DNA of 64,000 nt from Chitinophagaceae bacterium (GCA_023957125.1 JAMLHL010000001.1:248001-312000); one strand, 5' to 3'; counted from the first letter of the stretch, positions 17,954 through 28,637 are shown. Translations and numbers: made by a program. Notes: generated by a model from the sequence alone, not told the origin.

Positions 17954-19018
17954 TTAAACCTTCCCGGTCGCTCTGATCGTTGCCTGGCGGTTTATTTTTC
18001 CGGAGGCGGTGGTGATAAAATTCCTGACAAAAATAATTTCTCTCGGCTTTTCGTATTTATGCACAACTTTAGATATCTCATCTGACAGAAGCTCAGTTTC
18101 ATCTTTTCCATAGGCTTCACCGTCTACAAACAAAACAAGCTTTTCTCCCAACCGGTTGTCGGGCAATCCGGCTATAAAATACTGTCCGATAATTAAGGGA
18201 AAGATTTTCTTTTCAATCTCTTCGGGAAATAATTTTATACCGCCACTATTTATCACATGGTCGGCTCTGCCCTTCCAAATAAATCGTTGATTACCGATCA
18301 GCTCGGCCACATCGTTGGTATAGACTTTTTCACTCAAAAAAGGTGCCTGAATTACCAGACAATTCCTGTCGTCTGTTTCTAATACAATTCCCGGCAACGC
18401 GGTATAAATATCTGATCTCCCGGGTCCGTTCACCCTGCGGATAGCCACATGACTCAGGGTTTCCGTCATCCCATACCCCTGATATACTTCCGACCCAAAC
18501 AATTGGAGTTTTTCTTCCACCGCGAGAGGAACGGGAGAGCCGCCTAATAATATTTTCCGGACAGATGGAGTGTTTTCAATGCCAACCAACTGCATAGGCG
18601 TGAGGGGGGCAAAATCAATGACCACACCCTCGGGCAAGCCGGACAAAGGTGCGCTGCCCGGCTCAATGCAATACAAGTTTAATCCACTGTACAAAGCCCT
18701 GACCACCATCATCTTCCCGGCTATATAAGAAATAGGGAGACAGAGCAGGGCGGTTTGCCCCGCCGCAAAGCCGAAGAATGTTGCTGTCATGGCGGCGCTT
18801 TGCAGCATCTGGCTTTTTCTTACCCGTATAGCTTTCGGAGTTCCTGTAGAACCACTGGTATTCAATTCGATCACAGTTTCATCATTGAGCCATTCCCTCA
18901 CGAATTCACCTAAATATTTTAGATTGGCGTGATGGCTTTCCTGGCAATAGGTTATGATCTCCGATCCTTCCAATCGCTGTCCATTAATAAAAAGCGTTTT
19001 GTAATCCGCGTAATTCAT
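17954..19018 (-). CDS. menE: o-Succinylbenzoate--CoA ligase, short form
   Basis: MenE activates o-succinylbenzoate with ATP and CoA in menaquinone synthesis. The product carries the AMP-binding P-loop LNTSGSTGTPKAI (about residues 52-64), the YQGYGMTETLSH core (about 175-186), the WKGRADHVINSGGIKLFPEEIE hinge, written here in shortened form as GRADHVINSGGIK, and the C-terminal catalytic lysine region TASGKINRQA. At 354 residues it is about 100 shorter than the E. coli enzyme because the N-terminal subdomain is reduced, a state common in Bacteroidota. Its ATG overlaps the menC stop by 4 bases, so translation is probably coupled. Confidence 0.93.
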   Translation of the reverse strand: MNYADYKTLFINGQRLEGSEIITYCQESHHANLKYLGEFVREWLNDETVIELNTSGSTGTPKAIRVRKSQMLQSAAMTATFFGFAAGQTALLCLPISYIAGKMMVVRALYSGLNLYCIEPGSAPLSGLPEGVVIDFAPLTPMQLVGIENTPSVRKILLGGSPVPLAVEEKLQLFGSEVYQGYGMTETLSHVAIRRVNGPGRSDIYTALPGIVLETDDRNCLVIQAPFLSEKVYTNDVAELIGNQRFIWKGRADHVINSGGIKLFPEEIEKKIFPLIIGQYFIAGLPDNRLGEKLVLFVDGEAYGKDETELLSDEISKVVHKYEKPREIIFVRNFITTASGKINRQATIRATGKV

Positions 19019-20055
19019 ATGAGTAAACTAAAATCCCAGTTCCGGTTTTTGTGATAATGAAGTCCCCGGGCGTCAACCGTATAAGGAGATGGGAAATTGT
19101 TGGTAAACAATTGCCCGGTACCCAATCCCTGCGGCGTCCCGGGTATATCCAAAGCCGTGTATTGCGCAATAGCATTCAAACCGATATTGCTTTCCAAAGC
19201 GGAGGTAACGACCCAACTTCCTCCCTTTGCTCCGATAAGAGCCTTCCACTCATCACAGGACCTAAATCCGCCCGCTAATGCGGGTTTCAAAATCAATACC
19301 TGCGGACAAATAGTTTCTATAAGTTTTTCCTTTTCAATAAGCGATCGTATTCCTGTTAACTCTTCATCGAGGGCGATCTTAACCGGCATCTCTTCAACAA
19401 GCCGGGCCATTTCATGCCATTGACCGGGGCGAATAGGCTGTTCTATATAGTGAACTCCGTAATCCGACATCCTTTTGATCTTCTCCCTGGCCTCTTCATA
19501 ACTGAAAGCTCCGTTGGCATCAACGCGGATTTCTACCTCCTCCCGGGTAAACTGTCTGCGAATGAATGCCAGCAATGCTAATTCCGTTGCAAAATCAATA
19601 GCCCCGATCTTCAGCTTTACGGAAGCATATCCATTTTCTAATTTCTGCACGATCTGCTGTTTCATCTCTTCCTTACTGCCCATCCATATCAACCCGTTAA
19701 TGGGAATAGTGAATCCATCCTCCCTGATCCCCCCGGGAAAAACAATTTGTTTTCCACCATTTTCCCAATCCTTTAAAACAGTTTCTACTCCAAAATAGAT
19801 AGAGGGCCATGCAGCCAATTCATTTAAAAGCCCGGTTTTTTCTTCCGGCAGGCGCCGGCATACTTCCGTCAACTTTGCCTCGTAGCCGCCACGATCATCA
19901 TAGGAAAGCCCTTTAAAGAGATTACACTCGCCATAGGCTGTTTTATCGTCATCCTGCAGTATCAATATATACGTTTCCTTCTCGTAGAGTACGCCACGGG
20001 AAGTGCCTCCTGGTTTTTTGAAATGAAGAGAATATTTTTTGAAATAACTGTTCAC
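19015..20055 (-). CDS. menC: o-Succinylbenzoate synthase
   Basis: MenC is an enolase-superfamily dehydratase that turns SHCHC into o-succinylbenzoate. The 346-residue product shows the KLKIGAIDF lysine motif (second KxK position near residue 145), VDANGAFSYEEA and YIEQPI with metal-binding acids, ALDEELTG, and LILKPALAGG with the C-terminal catalytic lysine. The start is a GTG at 20055; no ATG gives a full N-terminus. It overlaps menE by 4 bases and lies 42 bases after menA. The N-terminal capping domain (about 1-100) contains FKGLSYDDRGGY and looks complete. Confidence 0.93.
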   Translation of the reverse strand: MNSYFKKYSLHFKKPGGTSRGVLYEKETYILILQDDDKTAYGECNLFKGLSYDDRGGYEAKLTEVCRRLPEEKTGLLNELAAWPSIYFGVETVLKDWENGGKQIVFPGGIREDGFTIPINGLIWMGSKEEMKQQIVQKLENGYASVKLKIGAIDFATELALLAFIRRQFTREEVEIRVDANGAFSYEEAREKIKRMSDYGVHYIEQPIRPGQWHEMARLVEEMPVKIALDEELTGIRSLIEKEKLIETICPQVLILKPALAGGFRSCDEWKALIGAKGGSWVVTSALESNIGLNAIAQYTALDIPGTPQGLGTGQLFTNNFPSPYTVDARGLHYHKNRNWDFSLLI

Positions 20056-20097
20056 CTGCTATCCGGATTTAAAAAACACCCGCCTTTCCCGGGAAGA

Positions 20098-21003
20098 TCA
20101 TTTCAATACCAAACCTACTCCAAATAAAATACTAAACAAAAGTGTAGTCATCGCCAGCGCTCTGAGTTCGGGATCCAGCAGCGCACTATCTCTATTTTTT
20201 TGAACCACAAAAATACTTCTTATAAAAAACGGAAAGGACAATAAATATATCCACTTCCACCCTGTAGCATCCATTAAAAAACTAAACATTACCGCCAATG
20301 CCATTCCTGCCGCCAGTAAAAAAACATGGTATCTCTTTGCAGGGCGTACACCCAACTGCACTACCAGGGTTCGTTTACCGCACGCCGCATCATTCTCCTT
20401 ATCTCTGAGATTATTCAGATTCAAAACACCGGCGCTGAAAAAGCCAATGGACATGGCGGGAAGAACAATCAACACCTCCAACCTTTGGGTATGTAAAAAA
20501 TAAGATCCCATTACCCCAACGATACCAAAAAACAAAAAAACCGCTGCATCTCCTAATCCTGCATACCCATACGGATTTTTTCCCATGGTGTATTTCAGCG
20601 CAGCGCCAATGGCAGCGATCCCAACCCCAAACATTACCAGTCCGGAAGAAAGTTTTAATCCCCTCGTTCCTTCCGTCAACAATACAACACCCGATATAAG
20701 CGACAGGATAACAAAAAGGAGGATCGCATTTCTCATCTCGCGAAGCGTGATCGCTCCGGTTTGAAGACTTCTTTTGGGTCCTACTCTTCCCTGGTTGTCC
20801 ACGCCATGAACCGCATCGCCGTAATCATTTGCCAGGTTACTGAGGATCTGCAAAAACAACGTGGTAAGCACCGCCCATACAAAAACGCCCCAATAGAATT
20901 CCTTCCTGTAAGCGGCGAGGAAACTTCCGAGTATAATCGTTGATAGGGCCAACGGCAGCGTACGCAGTCTAAAAGCAACCATCCAGGCAGATACAGAAGC
21001 CAT
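20098..21003 (-). CDS. menA: 1,4-Dihydroxy-2-naphthoate polyprenyltransferase
   Basis: MenA attaches the polyprenyl chain to DHNA and releases CO2, in the inner membrane. The 301 residues are almost entirely membrane helices (about eight to nine), with the UbiA-type metal-diphosphate motif NLANDYGDAVHGVDN near residue 55-70 and a second acidic motif NLNNLRDKENDAACGKRTL near 200. Both aspartate-rich motifs are intact. It lies 10 bases after menB and 42 before menC. The ATG at 21003 gives a normal length. Confidence 0.95.
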   Translation of the reverse strand: MASVSAWMVAFRLRTLPLALSTIILGSFLAAYRKEFYWGVFVWAVLTTLFLQILSNLANDYGDAVHGVDNQGRVGPKRSLQTGAITLREMRNAILLFVILSLISGVVLLTEGTRGLKLSSGLVMFGVGIAAIGAALKYTMGKNPYGYAGLGDAAVFLFFGIVGVMGSYFLHTQRLEVLIVLPAMSIGFFSAGVLNLNNLRDKENDAACGKRTLVVQLGVRPAKRYHVFLLAAGMALAVMFSFLMDATGWKWIYLLSFPFFIRSIFVVQKNRDSALLDPELRALAMTTLLFSILFGVGLVLK

Positions 21004-21013
21004 TTTTTATCGG

Positions 21014-21856
21014 TTAGGGAAATTTTGGAAATTGTTGAAAATCTGGGTTTCTTTTTTCAAGGAAAGCATTCCGGCCTTCTTCAGCCTCCCGGGTCATATA
21101 AAGCAACCGGGTAGCCTCTCCCGCATATACCTGCTGCCCCACGAGGCCGTCATCAATCAGGTTGAAAGCAAATTTTGCCATTTTTATGGCTGTCGGGCTC
21201 TTGCCCAGGATTTCCCGGCCCCATTCATAGGCCGTTTGCTCCAGTACTTCATGGGGTACAACGGCATTCACCATCCCCATATCATACGCTTCCTGAGCTG
21301 AATAGGTTTTCCCCAAAAAGAAAATCTCCCGGGCACGTTTTTGCCCCACCTGCCTGGCCAGGTACGCCGATCCAAATCCGCCATCCACACTGGCCACATC
21401 CACATCCGTTTGCTTGAAAAGCGCATTTTCTTTACTCGCCAGGGTCAAGTCGCACACCACGTGCAAACTATGTCCGCCGCCAACCGCCCATCCCGGCACC
21501 ACGGCAATCACTATCTTATTCATAAAGCGGATCTGCCGTTGCACATCCAGGATGTTGAACCGGTTAACGCCGTCCTTTCCTTTATAACCCGTGGCGGAAC
21601 GCACCCGCTGATCGCCTCCCGAACAAAAAGCCCAAACCCCGTCTTTGGGAGAGGGGCCTTCCCCGCTCAGCAACACCACCCCTATCTCCTCCGATTCATG
21701 AGCAATGATCAGCGCTTCCAGCATCTCGGACACCGTTTCCGGACGGAATGCATTCCGTACTTCGGGGCGGTTGAAGGCAATCCGCGCGACGCCGTTGCAC
21801 TGCTTAAAAGTAATATCCTGATAGGCTTTAATGTTCGCCCAGTCAATTTTATTCAT
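21014..21856 (-). CDS. menB: 1,4-Dihydroxy-2-naphthoyl-CoA synthase
   Basis: MenB, a crotonase-fold enzyme, closes the second ring of the naphthoquinone from o-succinylbenzoyl-CoA. The 280 residues include FNRPEVRNAFRPETV, the oxyanion-hole CSGGDQRVR block (about residues 86-94), VVPGWAVGGGHSLHVVCDL and the catalytic SVDGGFGSAYLARQVG region. Length and motifs are standard. The ATG overlaps the end of menD by 8 bases, which points to coupled translation. Bicarbonate-dependent versus acid-dependent subtype was not determined. Confidence 0.96.
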   Translation of the reverse strand: MNKIDWANIKAYQDITFKQCNGVARIAFNRPEVRNAFRPETVSEMLEALIIAHESEEIGVVLLSGEGPSPKDGVWAFCSGGDQRVRSATGYKGKDGVNRFNILDVQRQIRFMNKIVIAVVPGWAVGGGHSLHVVCDLTLASKENALFKQTDVDVASVDGGFGSAYLARQVGQKRAREIFFLGKTYSAQEAYDMGMVNAVVPHEVLEQTAYEWGREILGKSPTAIKMAKFAFNLIDDGLVGQQVYAGEATRLLYMTREAEEGRNAFLEKRNPDFQQFPKFP

Positions 21857-23555
21857 AGCTCACAAAGTTTTCTTTTAAAAATTCCCAGTATTGTTCCAAT
21901 ATCACCGGGTTTTTCTTTGCATCCGTAAAAATTTCCAGGATGGTTCTCCCGGCGACTTTCTTAAAAAAGGATTGCAGGGATTCTTCAAGAACGTTTTCAT
22001 GACGCACCGGCAAATAATCCCATCCAAAATGCGCGGCTAATTTTTCTGCATTCGTTGTCATAGAAGTTTCAAGAAACGCCTCCATTTCATCCAGCTCGTG
22101 CGGAGCGGCAATAATCCTGAAGATACCGCCTCCGCCATTATTGATCACCAGTATCTTTAAATTATCAACCGTTGTATTATTCCATAAGGCATTGATATCA
22201 TAGTGAAAAGCCACGTCTCCTGTAATCAACAGGAAACTCTTTTGGGGAGCGGCTGTCGCAGCCCCTACGGCGGTACTGGTGCAACCATCAATGCCACTGG
22301 TACCACGATTGCTGAAAGAGCCGGCTATCTCCTGGTTATCAAACAACTGTGCATACCGGATGGGCGAACTGTTGGACAGATGCACAAAAGTATTTGCCGG
22401 GATATGCTGATACAATTTATAAAAAACCAACAGGTCACTATAGGCGCATTGATCAAAAAACGCCTCGTGCAATATTGCCAGCCGATCTTTTCTTTTGAGC
22501 CATTTTTCACGATAGCCGGAGACTACCTGCGGCAAAACAGGCTGAAGTTGTTGAAAAAAAACTGCCGGGTCCATAGGAATGGCCCGCGTTAGCGACTGGT
22601 AGGTATCCTGCATCGCGTCGAAAGAATCTATATGCCAATGATGGGTGATGGACTGCTCCCTTAAAAAAGCTTTGATTCTTTTGGATACCACCGCTCCGCC
22701 AACCGTTATTAACAACTCCGGCGCCCATTCCTCCGCCTCTGTTTTACTGAAATTGGTGATGCACCGGTCTATGTTTTCAATGAACCGGGAATGATGCGTG
22801 TTGGACAACGATTCGGTAAGAACAATTACATTTTCGAACCCCGCCATCCTGACCAACTCCTCCCGGAAAACCGGATCTACCCGATGCTGTCCCGTCAGGA
22901 TCATCACCTTAGTACAGCCCGCAAATTCTTCTTTCAGGACTGAAAGAGACGTTGCGGTGAGCTTTTTTTCCGTTTCGGTTTCCTTAAAAATCCCCGGATG
23001 GATATCCGCTGTTTCAGCAACCTGGTAGAGCGGCTCACTTAAGGGAACATTAAAATGAACCGGGCCGGGATCTGAAAGCGTAGCTATGTTATAGCCCTCG
23101 CTGAGGCAACGCCGGTTGTACCAAAAATCCGTGGGGGTGGACGCATCCCCCCGCAGCGTATAACTACCCCGGATAAAATTCCGATAAAGGCAGGTTTGAT
23201 TTATCGTCTGACCGTCTCCCTGGCCTATCCATTCCCCGGGCCGGTCGGCAGTGAGTATCATCAGGGGTACCCTTTGGTAATACGCCTCCGATACGGCAGG
23301 CGCAAAATTGAGGGTTGCCGACCCGCTCGTACATACGAGCGCCACAGGTTTTTGAAGTTCCAATGCTTTTCCCAATGCAAAAAAAGCCGCCGACCGTTCG
23401 TCGCGGATGCTGGTACATCTGAAAGCCGGATGCCGGTTGAAGGAGATCATGAGCGGTACGTTGCGCGATCCCGGGCACAAAACTACCTCCTCCAAACCCA
23501 ACGCCGCCAGCGACATCACGATGTGCTGAATACCTTTTTTGCCTGAAAGTTTCAT
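21849..23555 (-). CDS. menD: 2-Succinyl-5-enolpyruvyl-6-hydroxy-3-cyclohexene-1-carboxylate synthase
   Basis: MenD is a thiamine-diphosphate enzyme that joins isochorismate and 2-oxoglutarate. The 568-residue product starts with the typical IQHIVMSLAALGLEEVVLCPGSRN region and has ERSAAFFALG with the cofactor-activating glutamate (about residue 53). The C-terminal diphosphate-binding motif runs from GDVAFHYDINALWN to the NNGGGGIF block. It starts 90 bases after the menF stop and overlaps menB by 8 bases. The reading frame is intact and the length matches the family. Confidence 0.96.
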   Translation of the reverse strand: MKLSGKKGIQHIVMSLAALGLEEVVLCPGSRNVPLMISFNRHPAFRCTSIRDERSAAFFALGKALELQKPVALVCTSGSATLNFAPAVSEAYYQRVPLMILTADRPGEWIGQGDGQTINQTCLYRNFIRGSYTLRGDASTPTDFWYNRRCLSEGYNIATLSDPGPVHFNVPLSEPLYQVAETADIHPGIFKETETEKKLTATSLSVLKEEFAGCTKVMILTGQHRVDPVFREELVRMAGFENVIVLTESLSNTHHSRFIENIDRCITNFSKTEAEEWAPELLITVGGAVVSKRIKAFLREQSITHHWHIDSFDAMQDTYQSLTRAIPMDPAVFFQQLQPVLPQVVSGYREKWLKRKDRLAILHEAFFDQCAYSDLLVFYKLYQHIPANTFVHLSNSSPIRYAQLFDNQEIAGSFSNRGTSGIDGCTSTAVGAATAAPQKSFLLITGDVAFHYDINALWNNTTVDNLKILVINNGGGGIFRIIAAPHELDEMEAFLETSMTTNAEKLAAHFGWDYLPVRHENVLEESLQSFFKKVAGRTILEIFTDAKKNPVILEQYWEFLKENFVSYE

Positions 23556-23645
23556 CCGTATGGTTTTGATGTTCGCTTTTCTGCCGGAGGGAACGATCTC
23601 TTCGTCCTCCTTCTATGCGAAAAAAAATTACACCCGCGTTTAATG

Positions 23646-24725
23646 TCAATATAATTCCTTCACCGTTTTTATTTTTTCCACCATAGTCTTACTCTTCAAA
23701 ACCGTCTCCTCCCATTCTTCCTGTGGATCAGAAGCGCCGGTGATGCCTGCCCCTGCATAAATGGCTATCTTTTCCTCTCCCACCTGCATACAGCGCAAAT
23801 TGATATAGATATCTGCTTTTTGAGAAAAATCGGTTTCTCCGATAAAGCCGCAGTAATACCGCCGGTCGTATCGTTCGTTTTTGAGAATACAATCCATCCC
23901 TTTATCAACCGGCACCCCCCCAACAGCGGGTGTTGGATGCAGTTCAGCCAAAAGATCTTTTAAAGGTATCCCGGCGTTTTCACGGTAAATATAATCCGTT
24001 TTCAAATGCGCCACCCTGCCCGATTCAGCGGTTTGCGGGCCTTCTTTTCTAATTAACGTATAGCCGTATTTTTTAAAAATGGTTTCAATATGCACACTTA
24101 CCATTTCCTGCTCCTCTTCTTCCTTTTTCCGCCAAAGATAATCTCCTTCCGCTTTTCTTATCTGTGTACCGGCAAGCGCCATAACAGACAGCAATGCATT
24201 TCTTTTTCTTAATAATAATTCCGGGGTTGCACCCATCCACATACCTGATTTGGGATGATGGAACAGATGAACAAAGGTTTGTGGATAATCTGCAACCAGG
24301 CGCCTGAAACAATTCAACGGATCAAAATCGTGGGGTTTATCTACATTAAACACCCTGGATAAAACTGCTTTTTTAATTTTGTTTGACCGGATATCCTTTA
24401 AAACAGCGTTCACACCGTTAAGATATTCCTCTTTGGACGTTTCCAGGGGTAATGGAGCCGATATCCTTTTTTTAAAAGGGAAAGACCGGGTTTGCTGAAA
24501 AAAAGCTTCATTCAAAAACTCATCTTTTACAACGGAAAGAAAAATATTCTCCGTCCCGGAGCGGAAGGTAAAAGGAGCTATCCAGAAGGATAAGTCTTCA
24601 TCGTGGGGCAGAAACTGCGAATCAATTGCCAGCCGGTACCTGCCCCCTCCTGGAAGATGATATATACAAAAAGCAATGTTCTTTAAAAGCAAAGTCCGCG
24701 CAATAGAAATAGCAATCTCCTTCAA
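23646..24725 (-). CDS. menF: Isochorismate synthase
   Basis: MenF converts chorismate to isochorismate, the first committed step to menaquinone. The 359 residues carry the chorismate-binding fold: NKIKKAVLSRVF (about 115), MWMGATPELLL (about 158), MALAGTQIRKAEGD, the ELHPTPAVGGVP motif near 265 and the AGAGITGASDPQEEWEE end block. The N-terminal region is short compared with E. coli MenF, a common state in this phylum. The start is a TTG at 24725; the -7 box 18 bases upstream makes an earlier start unlikely. It leads the men cluster. Confidence 0.92.
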   Translation of the reverse strand: MKEIAISIARTLLLKNIAFCIYHLPGGGRYRLAIDSQFLPHDEDLSFWIAPFTFRSGTENIFLSVVKDEFLNEAFFQQTRSFPFKKRISAPLPLETSKEEYLNGVNAVLKDIRSNKIKKAVLSRVFNVDKPHDFDPLNCFRRLVADYPQTFVHLFHHPKSGMWMGATPELLLRKRNALLSVMALAGTQIRKAEGDYLWRKKEEEEQEMVSVHIETIFKKYGYTLIRKEGPQTAESGRVAHLKTDYIYRENAGIPLKDLLAELHPTPAVGGVPVDKGMDCILKNERYDRRYYCGFIGETDFSQKADIYINLRCMQVGEEKIAIYAGAGITGASDPQEEWEETVLKSKTMVEKIKTVKELY

Positions 24726-24743
24726 TATTCAGGTTTTGATTGG

Positions 24744-24751
24744 CAAAATTA
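24744..24751 (-). promoter_or_regulatory. Bacteroidota -7 box for the men operon
   Basis: On the minus strand the sequence reads TAATTTTG, which fits TAnnTTTG. It lies 18 bases before the menF TTG start, giving a leader of roughly 10 bases. Confidence 0.55.
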
Positions 24752-25101
24752 GGAATAATGAGGCGAAGGGTAGAAGGTGTATTTATAATTGTCGCAGCCC
24801 TATGCTTCCCGCGGGCGGAAGGACACCAACCGGCGATAATTATATGTACCCCCCGGAGCAGACGTAAAAGATTACCCGACCCGTCAGTACATTAATTTTA
24901 TCACCATTTTTGAGTATGGGGCCTGGCTTCGCTTCTCTGGCTCTTAATGAGCGTCGGAAAGCGCTGGCAGAAAGACCTTGTCCGAAAAATCTTTAGCCGT
25001 TATACAAAACTGTGATCCCGGAACGAGGTTATCAAACCGTTAATCGGCTCAAATTTTATCCATTCCTGTAAAAAAAATGTAGAAAAATCTAAAGTCAACC
25101 G
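24752..25101. other. Intergenic stretch without a recognisable gene
   Basis: The stretch between menF and the gene at 25187 holds the men promoter at one end and a plus-strand -7 box at the other. The middle has no reading frame with convincing codon use, no tRNA, and no strong hairpin. Nothing further was recognised; a decayed gene cannot be excluded. Confidence 0.5.
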
Positions 25102-25109
25102 TATTTTTG
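25102..25109 (+). promoter_or_regulatory. Bacteroidota -7 box upstream of the gene at 25187
   Basis: TATTTTTG fits TAnnTTTG and would give a leader of about 70 bases before the ATG at 25187. Confidence 0.5.
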
Positions 25110-25186
25110 CATAGCTCAGATACGAAAAGACCAATAAACGGTTCCACTTGCCATTCCCGGGTTGAATACCCATACCATTCTTTAAG

Positions 25187-25612
25187 ATGCACAGATTAAA
25201 ACCTGATGTTGATATTGTAGGCAATTTGCTGGAGACTGTTTTAGAAGCCAGGCCGGATTCTACTTTTATTCAAAGTCTTCTTTTCCAATACCGCGAACGC
25301 GGAGGACTCAGCAAGAAGCAATTAGAAGGCCTGTACCATAAGGCAACGAGGATAGATACCATTCCCCCCAATAAACTCAGTACTTTAGAAGCCATCATAA
25401 AAAGAAAACCTACCCGGTATAAGTCTGCACTACCCCAGGCAACACCGCTGTATAAAAAAGACGGAGATACCGGGCACATGCTGGAAGCCCTGTTGGTAAA
25501 ATATCCGCAACATAAAAGAATTTTATTTTTAAAAGCAAAATACGACAACAATGAAACCCTTTCTGTAACGGAATCAGAGGAGCTTAAAAAATTTTATAAG
25601 ATGCTTCATTAA
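25187..25612 (+). CDS. Hypothetical protein with an internal duplication
   Basis: This 141-residue protein was not recognised. It has no signal peptide or membrane segment and is basic and helix-rich. Two halves look related: residues 11-50 (GNLLETVLEARPDSTFIQSL, then LSKKQLEGLYHKA) and residues 95-140 (GHMLEALLVKYPQHKRILFL, then LSVTESEELKKFYKML). The pattern, a leucine-rich helix, a proline turn and a second helix, is like short helical-repeat (TPR-like) modules. It has its own -7 box and lies 59 bases before gdhA. No function is suggested. Confidence 0.65.
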   Translation: MHRLKPDVDIVGNLLETVLEARPDSTFIQSLLFQYRERGGLSKKQLEGLYHKATRIDTIPPNKLSTLEAIIKRKPTRYKSALPQATPLYKKDGDTGHMLEALLVKYPQHKRILFLKAKYDNNETLSVTESEELKKFYKMLH

Positions 25613-25671
25613 AATATTTCAGTAATTTTCCAAACAATTATTCCCCAAAAACTCACTTATTTTTATTGTTT

Positions 25672-27012
25672 ATGAATGATGTGCTCACGCAGTTTCTGGA
25701 AAAAATACAGCGCCGGAACCCAGCAGAACCCGAATTTTTACAGGCCGTAACCGAAGTGGCGGAATCCCTGCTTCCATTCATTGATCAACACCTCATTTAC
25801 AGGGATCAAAAAATCCTGGAACGCATTGTTGAGCCGGAGCGGGTTATCATCTTCAGGGTACCCTGGTTAAATGATAAAGGAGAGGTAGAAGTAAACAGAG
25901 GCTTCAGGGTACAAATGAACAGCGCCATCGGACCCTATAAAGGCGGATTACGGTTTCATCCGTCGGTAACGCTGAGCGTACTTAAATTTCTCGCCTTTGA
26001 ACAGGTATTCAAAAACAGCCTTACCGGTTTGCCTATGGGCGGGGGTAAAGGAGGATCTGATTTTGATCCTAAGAACCGATCGGATAACGAAGTAATGAAA
26101 TTCTGCCAGAGTTTTATGACGGAGCTCTACCGGCATGTGGGTGCTGATATTGATATTCCTGCGGGAGATATTGGGGTGGGTAAACGGGAGATCGGTTATC
26201 TTTTCGGACAGTACAAGCGCATCAAAGGAGAGTTCAGCGGCGTGCTTACGGGGAAAGGATACGAGTGGGGCGGCAGCCTTATTCGTCCCGAAGCAACCGG
26301 ATACGGATTGGTTTATTTTGTTGAAGAAATTTTGAAAACGCGGGGAGATTCCCTGTCCGGGAAAAAAGTGCTTATTTCCGGCTCCGGGAACGTGGCGCAA
26401 TATACCGCTGAAAAATGTATCGCCAAAGGCGCCAAGGTGCTGACCATGTCGGATTCCGACGGTTTTATATACGATCCCGACGGACTGAACGTAGAAAAGC
26501 TACAGTTCATTATCAATCTCAAAGAGAAGGAAAGAGGAAGGATCAGTGAATACGCCAATAAATTCAAATGCGGGTATTTCAAAGGAGAACGCCCCTGGAA
26601 AATCAAATGCGACATCGCGCTGCCCAATGCAACTCAAAATGAACTGGATGGCAATGATGCAGCTACGCTCATAGACAACGGTTGTTTTTGTGTCGCTGAA
26701 GGCGCCAATATGCCGTGTACCCGTGAAGCAGTAGCCGCCTTTCACAAGGCAGAGATCTTTTATGCTCCCGGTAAAGCGGCAAACGCAGGTGGGGTGGCAG
26801 TATCCGGACTTGAAATGTCGCAAAACTCGCTCCGCTTTTCCTGGACCCGCGACGAGGTGGACAACAAATTGAGGGAAATCATGAAGCAGATCCACCGGAT
26901 ATGCCTGAAATACGGAAAAGAGAAAAACGGCCACGTTAATTATGAAAAAGGCGCCAATATCGGGGGCTTTGTGAAGATTGCAGAATCTATGCTGGCACAG
27001 GGATTGGTATAA
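25672..27012 (+). CDS. gdhA: Glutamate dehydrogenase (hexameric type, probably NADP-specific)
   Basis: GDH interconverts glutamate with 2-oxoglutarate and ammonia. The 446-residue product has the substrate site GPYKGGLRFHPSV (about residues 82-94), the catalytic lysine in LPMGGGKGGSDFDPK, and ADIDIPAGDIGVG near 160. A Rossmann domain follows with SGSGNVAQYTAE near 235, whose variant (GSGNVA) is usual for NADP-dependent class I enzymes. ATG 25672 is chosen; a TTG six bases earlier only adds two residues. No glutamate synthase is nearby. Coenzyme choice is inferred from similarity and not from a diagnostic residue. Confidence 0.95.
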   Translation: MNDVLTQFLEKIQRRNPAEPEFLQAVTEVAESLLPFIDQHLIYRDQKILERIVEPERVIIFRVPWLNDKGEVEVNRGFRVQMNSAIGPYKGGLRFHPSVTLSVLKFLAFEQVFKNSLTGLPMGGGKGGSDFDPKNRSDNEVMKFCQSFMTELYRHVGADIDIPAGDIGVGKREIGYLFGQYKRIKGEFSGVLTGKGYEWGGSLIRPEATGYGLVYFVEEILKTRGDSLSGKKVLISGSGNVAQYTAEKCIAKGAKVLTMSDSDGFIYDPDGLNVEKLQFIINLKEKERGRISEYANKFKCGYFKGERPWKIKCDIALPNATQNELDGNDAATLIDNGCFCVAEGANMPCTREAVAAFHKAEIFYAPGKAANAGGVAVSGLEMSQNSLRFSWTRDEVDNKLREIMKQIHRICLKYGKEKNGHVNYEKGANIGGFVKIAESMLAQGLV

Positions 27013-27168
27013 ATCCGGCAGGCGCCGGCCGGGCTTATTTCCCCTAAACATTCGTTTGTCTGTTTCTCTAAAACGGGATAAAAATGCGTGTTGCCGGGTA
27101 TTACGGCCTCACTCAAAAACAAAAGCAACAAACCTGTTTAAAAATAATAAATTCTGCCTTCCAACTCC

Positions 27169-27176
27169 TATCTTTG
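27169..27176 (+). promoter_or_regulatory. Bacteroidota -7 box of the atp operon
   Basis: TATCTTTG matches TAnnTTTG, 19 bases before the atpB ATG at 27196. Confidence 0.65.
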
Positions 27177-27195
27177 CGGCAAATTTCAGGTCAGT

Positions 27196-28549
<1,354 letters not shown>

Positions 28550-28562
28550 CAACAACGTTTTC

Positions 28563-28605
28563 GTACAAGTCTTTAGCACAGGGCGAAAAGACTTGTACAT
28601 TTTTT
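28563..28605 (+). terminator. Terminator-like hairpin inside the atp operon
   Basis: A perfect 12-bp stem, GTACAAGTCTTT (28563-28574) with AAAGACTTGTAC (28587-28598), encloses a 12-base loop and is followed by A and a run of six T. It has the form of an intrinsic terminator but lies between atpE and atpF, genes that must both be expressed, so it is probably partial, or it protects the 3' end of an atpB-atpE message. Confidence 0.8.
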
Positions 28606-28637
28606 GATTCATTATTTTTATCGTAAAGCATATCTAT

